This document shows positions 1 through 5,383 of a stretch of 7,413 bases of DNA, in pieces. The stretch is taken from positions 1 through 7,413 of the forward strand of contig USCW01000075.1 in the NCBI GenBank assembly GCA_900553315.1. Direction: 5' to 3'. Both the position numbers and the translations under genes were made by a program. Source of the DNA: an uncultured Eubacteriales bacterium. Its GTDB lineage: Bacteria > Bacillota > Clostridia > Christensenellales > Aristaeellaceae. Position 1 is the first letter of the stretch, and each line of letters begins with the position of its first letter. The notes under the pieces were generated by a model. It was not told where the DNA came from. It worked only from the letters and a program-made list of their open reading frames with translations, and did not search any database.

Positions 1-3
1 AGC

Positions 4-43
4 GCGAGGGAGGCGCTTCTCTTAGAGAAGCGGCCTCCCTCGC
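4..43 (-). terminator. Probable intrinsic terminator hairpin after the secreted-protein gene
   Basis: Bases 4-21 and 25-43 form a long inverted repeat (GCGAGGGAGG... against ...CCTCCCTCGC) with one unpaired C and a three-base loop. It begins 14 bases past the stop codon of the minus-strand gene ending at 57, where a terminator is expected. The T-tract that would follow on the minus strand lies outside the window, so termination is inferred from the strength and position of the stem. Confidence 0.7.
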
Positions 44-56
44 AGTACCCCACTTG

Positions 57-779
57 TCACTCTCCCTCAACTTCACCTTCGGGGTAGCTGTTGGGGACGG
101 ATTGGAAGTCGATGGCGGGAGCGGGCGTGGACTGAATGTCGGATTCCCAGCTTTCCTCCATGTAGACGGTCGCCGTTGGCGTGGGCTCAAAAGTCGGTGC
201 AGGCATCAGCTCAGCTCCACGTGGGAAGACCAGCACCGCTTGCAGCCAGTTGGCGTTGTCGTGGTATTCGTTGGGACGATACGCGTAATAAATGCGAAGC
301 GAATCACCTTGCAGCCAGTCCATGTCCGTCATGTCTGAACCGAAGGAATTATCCGGTGCGCTTGTCGCCTGTTTCACATAGGAGGCGGGCGCTTCCAGAC
401 ACTCCGTCAGCCCAAGACTTGGGGACGCAGCTTGAATGCAGCTGGCGGTCAACGGCGCAAAGAGATCAAGATTCGTGCAGCGAACGGTCAGCGCTGTGAC
501 CGCATTGCCCTGTAAGGTAAAGCTTAACTCCACACCCTCGGAAATTTCTGCGTTGTCCTGTCCGGTAATGCCCAGTGAAACAATGCCGGGATAGCATTCA
601 AACACGGAGTTGATGGGATAGGAGCCTAGCGTGGACAGATTCGCGTTGATCTGCTGCACATAGTCATGTACACGCTGCTGTCCTTCCGTTGTCAGCGCAG
701 GCCACTGTATTTCGGCTTGTGCCGTGGACACAAACATGAGCAGCAGTGCGCATAGCAACGTCAGCCAGCGCCGTTTCAT
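57..779 (-). CDS. Secreted protein of unknown function, 240 aa
   Basis: I do not recognise the family. The ATG at 779 is chosen because AGGAG lies just upstream and the protein then opens with a classic signal peptide: basic MKRRW, a hydrophobic core, and an AQA cleavage site near residue 22. In-frame codons further upstream lie inside the preceding gene and give an arginine-rich, implausible leader. The mature part has four cysteines (62, 101, 114, 127), enough for two disulfides outside the cell. A globular region (about 23-188) ends in an NWLQAVLVFPRG segment. Residues 190-240 form a Pro/Thr-rich and acidic low-complexity tail ending GEVEGE. There is no sorting motif or second membrane segment, so release from the cell or loose wall association is inferred. 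Its start overlaps the kinase-like gene's stop by ATGA, so the two are one transcript and probably translationally coupled. The function is unknown. Confidence 0.85.
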   Translation of the reverse strand: MKRRWLTLLCALLLMFVSTAQAEIQWPALTTEGQQRVHDYVQQINANLSTLGSYPINSVFECYPGIVSLGITGQDNAEISEGVELSFTLQGNAVTALTVRCTNLDLFAPLTASCIQAASPSLGLTECLEAPASYVKQATSAPDNSFGSDMTDMDWLQGDSLRIYYAYRPNEYHDNANWLQAVLVFPRGAELMPAPTFEPTPTATVYMEESWESDIQSTPAPAIDFQSVPNSYPEGEVEGE

Positions 780-1414
780 TGCTTCTCCTGGCGGAACTTC
801 TCCTGAAGCTCCACAAACTGCGCGATTACGTCCACCGCACCGTCCACGCCGACTGCGCCGGTATCTACGCACAGGTCATAGTTGTCCACAGCGCCCCAAG
901 TGGCGGTGGCATAATAGTCATAGTAGCTGGCACGCTGCTTGTCGGCCTTGCGGATCACATCCTCGGCCTTGGTGGGATCAACGTTGTAATACTTCACAGC
1001 ACGAGCCTTGCGATCCTCCATGTCCGCCTTCACGAACACGCTGACCACGTTCTTTTCATCACGCAGCACATAGTCCGCACAGCGGCCAACGATGACGCAG
1101 GGGCCCTTCGCGGCGATATTGCGAATGGTGTCAAACTGCGCCAGAAAAATCTTATGATTCAGCGGCATATCCATGTACACGCTGCCCGCGTCGCCGCGCA
1201 TTTGCAGCCCTGTTACCAGCGAGAACAGCAGCGAACGGGTGGGCTTTTCGTCGTGGTCCTCGAACATTTCCTCGCAGATGCCGCTTTCCTTGGCTGCGAG
1301 GGTCAAAAGCTCCTTATCATAATAGGGGATGCCCAACTTTTCCGCAAGCTTCTTTGCCACAAAGCGACCGCCGGAACCATATTGCCGTCCAATCGTGATT
1401 ACGGTATTCGTCAT
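776..1414 (-). CDS. Cytidylate kinase-like family protein
   Basis: A 212-residue P-loop nucleotide kinase-like protein of the Cytidylate_kin2 type. The N-terminus TVITIGRQYGSGG (residues 4-16) is the typical glycine-rich phosphate-binding loop of this group, which lacks the usual GKS/T ending of Walker A. CVIVGRCADYVLRD near the middle and the basic helix with RKARAVKYY match the core and lid regions. Classical Cmk phosphorylates CMP/dCMP, but members of this second family are often extra paralogues whose substrate is not established, so I give no gene symbol. The start at 1414 is supported by GAGGA seven bases upstream and an extended -10 promoter at 1460-1489. It is the first gene of a two-gene transcript; its TGA overlaps the ATG of the secreted-protein gene. 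The protein is expected in the cytoplasm. The family call is firm, the substrate is not. Confidence 0.88.
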   Translation of the reverse strand: MTNTVITIGRQYGSGGRFVAKKLAEKLGIPYYDKELLTLAAKESGICEEMFEDHDEKPTRSLLFSLVTGLQMRGDAGSVYMDMPLNHKIFLAQFDTIRNIAAKGPCVIVGRCADYVLRDEKNVVSVFVKADMEDRKARAVKYYNVDPTKAEDVIRKADKQRASYYDYYATATWGAVDNYDLCVDTGAVGVDGAVDVIAQFVELQEKFRQEKQ

Positions 1415-1439
1415 AGGTCATTCCTCACTTTCCAATTAA

Positions 1440-1451
1440 ACTCCATGGAGT
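1440..1451. promoter_or_regulatory. 12-bp perfect palindrome at the transcription start of the kinase-like gene
   Basis: ACTCCATGGAGT reads the same on both strands. It lies immediately downstream of the minus-strand -10 box (1460-1465), about where transcription would begin, a common place for a repressor operator. A 12-bp palindrome can arise by chance, so this is only a candidate. Confidence 0.25.
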
Positions 1452-1459
1452 GTATGCTT

Positions 1460-1489
1460 ATTATAGCACAGACAGCACGAATTTTGCAA
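1460..1489 (-). promoter_or_regulatory. Sigma-A type promoter for the kinase-like/secreted-protein operon
   Basis: On the minus strand TTGCAA (1489-1484) is followed after 18 bases by a perfect TATAAT (1465-1460) preceded by TGC, an extended -10. The start point would fall near 1453, giving a leader of about 40 bases before the ATG at 1414. Confidence 0.75.
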
Positions 1490-1523
1490 ACGAAGAAAGA
1501 CGGCGGATTCATTTTTGCGGGAG

Positions 1524-1552
1524 TTGCAACCCGGGGCGGCCTATGGTAAAAT
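1524..1552 (+). promoter_or_regulatory. Sigma-A type promoter for the polysaccharide deacetylase gene
   Basis: TTGCAA (1524-1529), a 17-base spacer and TAAAAT (1547-1552) preceded by TGG (extended -10). Transcription would begin near 1559, so the ATG at 1561 would lack a leader and the ATG at 1600 gets one of about 40 bases. The -35 hexamer is the same as that of the divergent promoter at 1460-1489. Confidence 0.7.
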
Positions 1553-1583
1553 AAATAAGGATGGGCGCGAGATTTGTTTGCCC

Positions 1584-1590
1584 AAGGAGG
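1584..1590 (+). promoter_or_regulatory. Ribosome binding site that fixes the deacetylase start
   Basis: AAGGAGG ends nine bases before the ATG at 1600. The in-frame ATG at 1591 directly abuts it and the ATG at 1561 lies upstream of it, so 1600 is the working start. Confidence 0.8.
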
Positions 1591-1599
1591 ATGAGGAAC

Positions 1600-2979
1600 A
1601 TGAAACGTTTACTGGCCGTGCTGCTAGTGCTGGCGCTCTGCATGGGTTGTGCCTCTGCGGAAGAAAGCAGTGTTGAGAAGTACGATAGTCTGCCGGAAAT
1701 CTTCAAGATCAGCGTGGAAGAGAACGAGCGCAAGATCGAAGAGGGTAAGGCCTACGTCTACAAGGAATACGTGACCACGACCAATTCGCAGGTGAACGGT
1801 GAGCTGCGTGAGATCGTTGACGGCTACGACGAAGAAATCACTCCCACGCTGCAAATGGATCCCCGCAAGAAGGGCAGCAAGGGTAGTACGCTGAACATTG
1901 ACACTGTGTATTACCGCACGGGTACGTATTATGTCAGCACGCTGACCATTGCCCGCGTCAGCTTCCGGGAGGAACAGCTTTCGACGGCATTTACCAGCCG
2001 CACTTGGAATCTGGAAACGGGTGAGCGCTTGAAGCTGACTGACCTGTTTCCGGAGGACAGCGAGGCATGGGGTGTGCTGGCGGAGGGCGTGCGGACGCAT
2101 ATGAATGAGATTTTCCCGGACGAGGAGCGGGACAGCGCGGCGATCGAAGCGCTGTGCAGCCGGGAAAGTCTGGAGGAAGCGGACTTTACCCTGAGCGGCA
2201 TGGAGTTGACGCTGCATTATGCGGCCTCGTCGGTGATCCCGGGCAAGGTTACGCTGACGCATGTACGGTTCTTCTATCCGCAGTTTGAGGGTATGATGAC
2301 CGAAACGGGCGTGGCTGCCACGGATAACAGCCGATGGAAGATGGTGGCTGTGACCTGCGATGACGGCCCCAAGGACTATGCGTCCAGCAAGGCATTGGAA
2401 AATTTCCGCAAGTATGGCGTGCGCGTGACCTACTTCACGGTGGGCAAGCAGCTGGATAAGTATGGCTATGTGCTGCAAAAGCAGTACGATCAGAATCAGA
2501 TTTTTGCGACGCATACCTTCGGGCATGTGAGCGGCTACGCGCTGAAGAAAAAATCCAGTCGCCTGAAGCAACTGGACAAGAGTGCGGAATGGACGCTGAA
2601 GCTGGTGGGCGAGCAGGCGAAATTATTCCGCGCACCCGGTGGCACCTATCCGCCGTGGGTGGAGGCGGGAATGCCCCTGCCGATCATCCAATGGAGCGTG
2701 GATACCTACGACTATACGGGTAAGCAGCCCAAGGCAATCTTCTATACCTTCCGGGACAAGGTCAAGGAAGGCGACATTGTGCTGTGCCATGACACGGGAA
2801 AATATCTGCACAAGTCGATTCCTTTGTGGGCGGAGTACATGGAGGAACACGGTTTCATGTTTGTGACCGTGGACGAGCTGGCGGCGGCCTACGGCGTGAC
2901 GCTGGAGCCCAGCGTGGTTTATTGGTCGGTGCGCCCCGGGGAGAATAGCGTAGATAGAAGTAATCTGGGCAAGAAGTAA
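1600..2979 (+). CDS. Secreted polysaccharide deacetylase, DUF3298 + NodB (PdaC-like)
   Basis: A 459-residue extracellular esterase of carbohydrate esterase family 4, which removes acetyl groups from N-acetylated sugars, most likely peptidoglycan. Residues 1-20 form a signal peptide; ASA/EE suits signal peptidase I, while Cys17 in CMGC is only a poor lipobox. Residues about 50-232 resemble the DUF4163/DUF3298 region of B. subtilis PdaC and of the anti-sigma factor RsiV (GERLKLTDLFPED; LTHVRFFYPQF). The NodB domain covers about 247-435 with all five motifs: TCDDGP (D254, D255), HTFGH (metal ligands H305, H309), RAPGG (R344), DTYD (D368, D371) and LCHD (H397). Motif 1 has Cys253 where Phe is usual. 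Length and domain order match PdaC (about 467 aa), which deacetylates MurNAc in peptidoglycan. It is monocistronic between its own promoter and a terminator. Substrate and PdaC equivalence are inferred. Confidence 0.92.
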   Translation: MKRLLAVLLVLALCMGCASAEESSVEKYDSLPEIFKISVEENERKIEEGKAYVYKEYVTTTNSQVNGELREIVDGYDEEITPTLQMDPRKKGSKGSTLNIDTVYYRTGTYYVSTLTIARVSFREEQLSTAFTSRTWNLETGERLKLTDLFPEDSEAWGVLAEGVRTHMNEIFPDEERDSAAIEALCSRESLEEADFTLSGMELTLHYAASSVIPGKVTLTHVRFFYPQFEGMMTETGVAATDNSRWKMVAVTCDDGPKDYASSKALENFRKYGVRVTYFTVGKQLDKYGYVLQKQYDQNQIFATHTFGHVSGYALKKKSSRLKQLDKSAEWTLKLVGEQAKLFRAPGGTYPPWVEAGMPLPIIQWSVDTYDYTGKQPKAIFYTFRDKVKEGDIVLCHDTGKYLHKSIPLWAEYMEEHGFMFVTVDELAAAYGVTLEPSVVYWSVRPGENSVDRSNLGKK

Positions 2980-2981
2980 AA

Positions 2982-3035
2982 GAAAGCGCGAGGAAGCTTG
3001 CTCCTTTGAAGAACAGCTTCCTCGCTTTCTTTTTA
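2982..3035. terminator. Bidirectional intrinsic terminator between convergent genes
   Basis: Arms 2982-2998 and 3015-3029 (GAAAG..CGAGGAAGCT against AGCTTCCTCGCTTTC) pair along 15 bp with a two-base bulge and a 16-base loop. TTTCTTTTTATTTT follows on the plus strand and TTTCTTTTAC on the minus strand. It ends the deacetylase gene (stop at 2979) and the stalk-protein gene (stop at 3033) at once. Confidence 0.9.
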
Positions 3036-3623
3036 TTTTGGTGCTATGGTAACGCGGGGCGTTGCGAAGGGCGTAGGGGTCGGCGTGGATGTGCGTGTTG
3101 GAACAGGCGTAACGGTTGGCAAGATAGTTGCGGTTTCACCCGAAAACGGTGTAGGCGAGGGCATCGGCGTGGCCTCCAGCTCAGATGTGGGCGAATTGTC
3201 GGGAGTATTCGTGGGCTCTGATATAGGAGACACCGTGGAGGTCTCCGTAGGCGTGGGGGAAGGAGCAATGACGGTTGCAGTTGCGGTAGGGCCTTCCGTT
3301 GGCGTAGGGACAATCGTTACAATGGGTGTGAAGGTGAAGAAACCATTCCCTAAGTCGCCGTTATCCTGACTGGTGGGGGGATAGGTTTGATCGGGGCGGG
3401 ACGTCCATTGCGGCAGGAAAAAGATCATGCACGCAAGCACGGCACAGGCAAAGGCCAGCACAGGGACATGGCCTTGATGAGAGCTGTACGAAGCGATGGG
3501 AGCTTGCTCCTGCGGTGGAGAAGTTAGGGTATGCAGCAGTCGATTTGCTGCTTTTGAGGATAGGGAGAAGCGTTCGTGGCGAATCCGATTGCGGATCATG
3601 CGATCAAAATCGGCGTTTTTCAT
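3033..3623 (-). CDS. Single-pass membrane protein with Thr/Pro-rich stalk, candidate anti-sigma factor
   Basis: A 196-residue protein with three parts. Residues 1-52 are a short, mostly basic cytoplasmic segment (FDRMIRNRIRHERFS). Residues 53-70 are one hydrophobic helix followed by PQWTSRP. Residues about 97-196 are low complexity, about half Thr or Pro, with runs such as TPTPTPF. With the N-terminus inside, the stalk is outside the membrane and could be O-glycosylated or reach through the wall. The ATG overlaps the sigma factor stop by ATGA, with AAAGGA eleven bases upstream. Small membrane proteins directly after ECF sigma genes are usually their anti-sigma factors, which is the basis of this call. 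I see no HxxxCxxC zinc-binding anti-sigma motif, no folded sensor domain after the stalk, and no wall-anchoring motif. RsgI-type anti-sigma factors also have a short N-terminal domain, one helix and a Pro/Thr-rich linker, but end in a binding module missing here. Role inferred from context. Confidence 0.8.
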   Translation of the reverse strand: MKNADFDRMIRNRIRHERFSLSSKAANRLLHTLTSPPQEQAPIASYSSHQGHVPVLAFACAVLACMIFFLPQWTSRPDQTYPPTSQDNGDLGNGFFTFTPIVTIVPTPTEGPTATATVIAPSPTPTETSTVSPISEPTNTPDNSPTSELEATPMPSPTPFSGETATILPTVTPVPTRTSTPTPTPFATPRVTIAPK

Positions 3624-4099
3624 GCGTCATCGCATCCTTTCAAAAGCTCGCGCAGCTGTCTGCGTCCACGGGCCAGCCGCATGGAAACGGTCGTGCGGTT
3701 GAGATGCAAAATGTGAGCGATCTCCTGCACGGCGAAGCCCTCGTAGTAATACAGCGTCAGCACCTGAGACAGCGGCGGGGGAAGCTCCAACAGCGTCTCG
3801 TAAACGGTGGAGGGTTGATCGGCCAGCAGAACGGGAGAAGAAACAAGCTGTTCATTACCGGAAGGACTTTCCCGCTTCCTGCGGCGCAGAAGATCATAGC
3901 AGCAACGTGCCGTGATGGTCATCATCCAAGGCCGAAGCTTATCAGCGCTTTGCAGCGTATCCGCCTTTTGGTAGGCCTTAACGATGGCCGCAGAGACAGC
4001 GTCCTCCGCGTCCTGCGGATTTCGCACAATGCTCAATGCCAGCCGAAGCAGATTCACACGCTGTGCCCATAGGGCCTGTCCCAATGCATCCTTTTCCAT
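3620..4099 (-). CDS. ECF-type RNA polymerase sigma factor (sigma-70 family)
   Basis: A 159-residue two-domain sigma factor of extracytoplasmic function type. Region 2 spans about 13-76, with NPQDAEDAVSAAIVKAY as the core-binding helix (27-43) and RPWMMTITARCCYDLLRRRKR as the -10-binding part (56-76). An acidic/polar linker follows (77-100). Region 4 is at about 103-153, with helix-turn-helix AVQEIAHILHLNRTTVSMRLARG (123-145) for the -35 element. Length is typical for the class. It would direct RNA polymerase to a small regulon, being held at the membrane by a partner until a signal arrives. The downstream overlapping gene encodes a membrane stalk protein, the likely partner. ATG 4099 has GGTGAG five bases upstream, a modest site. 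A TTGACA promoter lies at 4134-4163. The target promoters cannot be read from this window. Confidence 0.93.
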   Translation of the reverse strand: MEKDALGQALWAQRVNLLRLALSIVRNPQDAEDAVSAAIVKAYQKADTLQSADKLRPWMMTITARCCYDLLRRRKRESPSGNEQLVSSPVLLADQPSTVYETLLELPPPLSQVLTLYYYEGFAVQEIAHILHLNRTTVSMRLARGRRQLRELLKGCDDA

Positions 4100-4133
4100 C
4101 CTTGCTCACCCGCTTGCTTTTGTCATGACACCT

Positions 4134-4163
4134 ATAAGACGTGATGCAAATGCGAAATGTCAA
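4134..4163 (-). promoter_or_regulatory. Probable promoter of the sigma factor operon
   Basis: On the minus strand TTGACA (4163-4158) is followed after 18 bases by TCTTAT (4139-4134), a 4/6 match to the -10 consensus. The consensus -35 suggests housekeeping transcription; I see no typical ECF -35 motif (GGAAC-like) that would indicate autoregulation. Confidence 0.5.
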
Positions 4164-4186
4164 CGCATAAAATAAAAATGATGGCA

Positions 4187-4217
4187 GCGGCTTCCGGACG
4201 GAGAATCGGGAAGCCGC
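4187..4217 (-). repeat. Second hairpin between ferredoxin and the sigma operon
   Basis: GCGGCTTCC (4187-4195) and GGAAGCCGC (4209-4217) form a perfect 9-bp stem with a 13-base loop. On the minus strand a T-rich run (TTTTTATTTTA) starts about eight bases after the stem, too far for a textbook terminator. It may act as a back-up terminator behind 4228-4269 or be an unrelated structure. Confidence 0.5.
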
Positions 4218-4227
4218 CCGAACATAA

Positions 4228-4269
4228 CAAAAAACGCCCCTTTCCTGCGGACAACAGGAAGGGAGCGTT
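4228..4269 (-). terminator. Intrinsic terminator of the ferredoxin gene
   Basis: Arms 4233-4247 and 4255-4269 pair over 15 positions with one C/A mismatch and one G/T wobble around a 7-base loop. The minus strand continues directly into TTTTTTGTTATG. The stem begins 19 bases after the ferredoxin stop codon. Confidence 0.9.
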
Positions 4270-4287
4270 CCGTCTACTCCGTATCAA

Positions 4288-4458
4288 TTACGCCTGATGA
4301 GGGGCGCCAACGGGGCAGGTCTCGGCGCAAGCGCCGCACTCGATGCACTTTTCAGGATCGATTTCGTACTTGCCATCGCCCTCGGAAATCGCGGACACGG
4401 GGCATTCGGCCTCGCACGCGCCGCAGCTGATGCAATCTTCAGAAATCTGGTATGCCAT
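4288..4458 (-). CDS. 2[4Fe-4S] ferredoxin, clostridial type
   Basis: A 56-residue low-potential electron carrier of the anaerobic cytoplasm, serving enzymes such as pyruvate:ferredoxin oxidoreductase and hydrogenases. Both cluster motifs are complete: C9-x2-C12-x2-C15-x3-C19-P (CISCGACEAECP) and C38-x2-C41-x2-C44-x3-C48-P (CIECGACAETCP). In this fold each motif gives three ligands to one cluster and its last Cys to the other. Length and the MAYQISEDCISCG opening are typical of clostridial ferredoxins (about 55 aa). The start is certain: GAGGAGGTGA lies seven bases upstream of ATG 4458. The gene is monocistronic, with its own strong promoter (4512-4540) and terminator (4228-4269), as expected for an abundant small protein. 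The partner enzymes are not encoded nearby, so its specific redox role is open. Confidence 0.97.
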   Translation of the reverse strand: MAYQISEDCISCGACEAECPVSAISEGDGKYEIDPEKCIECGACAETCPVGAPHQA

Positions 4459-4465
4459 GGTGGAT

Positions 4466-4475
4466 TCACCTCCTC
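4466..4475 (-). promoter_or_regulatory. Strong ribosome binding site of the ferredoxin gene
   Basis: GAGGAGGTGA on the minus strand is a ten-base match to the anti-Shine-Dalgarno sequence, seven bases before ATG 4458. It fixes the start of this short gene and suggests high expression. Confidence 0.9.
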
Positions 4476-4511
4476 AAGTTTACGCGCCGGGAGCACTCCG
4501 ACGCTGTGCAT

Positions 4512-4540
4512 ATCATACCATGCGCGGCCCTTCTTTTCAA
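4512..4540 (-). promoter_or_regulatory. Promoter of the ferredoxin gene
   Basis: On the minus strand TTGAAA (4540-4535), a 17-base spacer and TATGAT (4517-4512), preceded by TGG (extended -10). It lies between the relQ-like stop codon and ferredoxin, giving a leader of about 47 bases. Confidence 0.75.
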
Positions 4541-4569
4541 GGGCATCTTGGATTTTTTGACGATTTCGC

Positions 4570-5292
4570 TTACTTTTTTACAGGAGCGTCCATGATACGC
4601 TTGCGAATTTCTTCCATTTTTGCGTCCAACGCGGCGCTGACCTCAGCACATTCCAGCAGCTCACGGGTCAACTCCTCTGTGTTCTCCAACTCTTTTTTGT
4701 ATTTCAACTGATGCTCTAAGCTGGCCCAGAAATCCATGGCAATGGTGCGCAACTGCACCTCGACCTTCATGAGCCGCTTTTCCTGTGCCAAAAAGATAGG
4801 CACCTCTACGATCAGATGCAGACTGCGGTAGCCATTGGCCTTGGGAGAAGCAATGTAATCCTTGCGTTCCAGAAGTCGAATATCGTCCTGCTTGAGCAGC
4901 GCCTCGGCCAGCATATATACATCCTCCGGAAAGGAGCAAATGACGCGCACACCTGCAATGTCGTTCAGGCTTTGCTCAATCACGTCGAAATCGTCCATCG
5001 GCAGTCCCTTGCGCTGCAGCTTCTCAATGATGCTGTCGAAGCTCTTCAGGCGGGTCTTGATGGCACTGATGGGGTTGCGGTCGTATTGGAGGGAAAACTC
5101 CTCGTTCAGCACGTTCAGCTTCGTCTCGACCTCCATCATGGCGCAGGTATAATAGGCCATCAGCTTTCGATAAGGGAAGGAGGCCTCGCGCATCAGCTTG
5201 AGCGCGTTGTTGACCAGCTTACCGCGCACCTGCGTGGGGAGATTCTGCACGGTGCGCTGAATGAGCGCCATATTTGTCGTATCCTTTTCCAC
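4570..5292 (-). CDS. Small alarmone synthetase, (p)ppGpp synthase of RelQ/YjbM type
   Basis: A 240-residue stand-alone GTP pyrophosphokinase that transfers pyrophosphate from ATP to GDP or GTP. Only the synthetase domain is present: no HD hydrolase domain and no TGS or ACT regions, as in small alarmone synthetases (about 210-250 aa). Motifs in order: NPISAIKTRLKSFDSI (73-88, ATP-contacting basic helix), NDIAGVRV (110-117, with the metal-binding Asp111), YIASPKANGYRSLH (146-159, GTP-binding loop) and EVQLRT (178-183, catalytic Glu178), then HQLKYK (194-199). The N-terminal helical extension and the C-terminal helix with EELLECAEVSAALDAKMEE are oligomerisation regions in RelQ. The start is GTG 5292, with AAAGGAA seven bases upstream; ATG 5271 (residue 8), with AAAAGGA about ten bases upstream, is a possible alternative. 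A near-consensus promoter precedes it and no terminator is evident after the stop. RelQ rather than RelP is a judgement from length and motifs. Confidence 0.92.
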   Translation of the reverse strand: MEKDTTNMALIQRTVQNLPTQVRGKLVNNALKLMREASFPYRKLMAYYTCAMMEVETKLNVLNEEFSLQYDRNPISAIKTRLKSFDSIIEKLQRKGLPMDDFDVIEQSLNDIAGVRVICSFPEDVYMLAEALLKQDDIRLLERKDYIASPKANGYRSLHLIVEVPIFLAQEKRLMKVEVQLRTIAMDFWASLEHQLKYKKELENTEELTRELLECAEVSAALDAKMEEIRKRIMDAPVKK

Positions 5293-5365
5293 GATCCATT
5301 TCCTTTCTGCAAAAACGTTTCTTTATTCATGCCATTTCGGTCATACTGCGTCTGCGGTTATCCGC

Positions 5366-5383
5366 TACAATATAACCATTGTA
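5366..5383. promoter_or_regulatory. Dyad overlapping the -10 box of the alarmone synthetase promoter
   Basis: TACAAT (5366-5371) and ATTGTA (5378-5383) form a perfect inverted repeat with a six-base centre. The right half is the -10 hexamer itself and the left half lies over the expected start point, a position suited to a repressor. Because the half-site is a -10 sequence, part of the symmetry may be coincidence. Confidence 0.35.

Noticed and set aside
746..1549. Plus-strand open frame (267 codons) opposite the kinase-like gene
   Set aside because: It is antisense to a well-supported family member and crosses the divergent promoter region; the protein resembles no family.
1591..1599. Alternative deacetylase starts at ATG 1561 and ATG 1591
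   Set aside because: 1561 lies at the predicted transcription start and 1591 directly abuts AAGGAGG; only ATG 1600 has proper spacing and begins a clean signal peptide.
1642..1650. Lipoprotein cleavage site at Cys17 of the deacetylase
   Set aside because: CMGC lacks the usual Leu at -3 and small residue at -2, whereas ASA followed by EE is a good signal peptidase I site; left open rather than called.
1624..2571. Long minus-strand open frame (315 codons) opposite the deacetylase gene
   Set aside because: It lies wholly antisense to a gene with all five catalytic motifs, its translation is rich in His, Arg and Leu without recognisable domains, and it has no convincing ribosome binding site.
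3040..3340. Repeated GGCGTAGG/GGCGTGG-like units, considered as a tandem repeat array or CRISPR
   Set aside because: Units are irregular in length and spacing and are explained by low-complexity Thr/Pro coding on the minus strand; no constant repeat with unique spacers.
3046..3369. Plus-strand frame encoding a Gly/Val repeat protein
   Set aside because: It is the complement of the Thr/Pro codons of the stalk protein; repeats arise from the opposite strand and there is no start context.
4284..4511. Minus-strand 75-codon frame across the ferredoxin region
   Set aside because: The other frame gives a perfect two-cluster ferredoxin with a strong ribosome binding site; this one is out of frame and has no motif.
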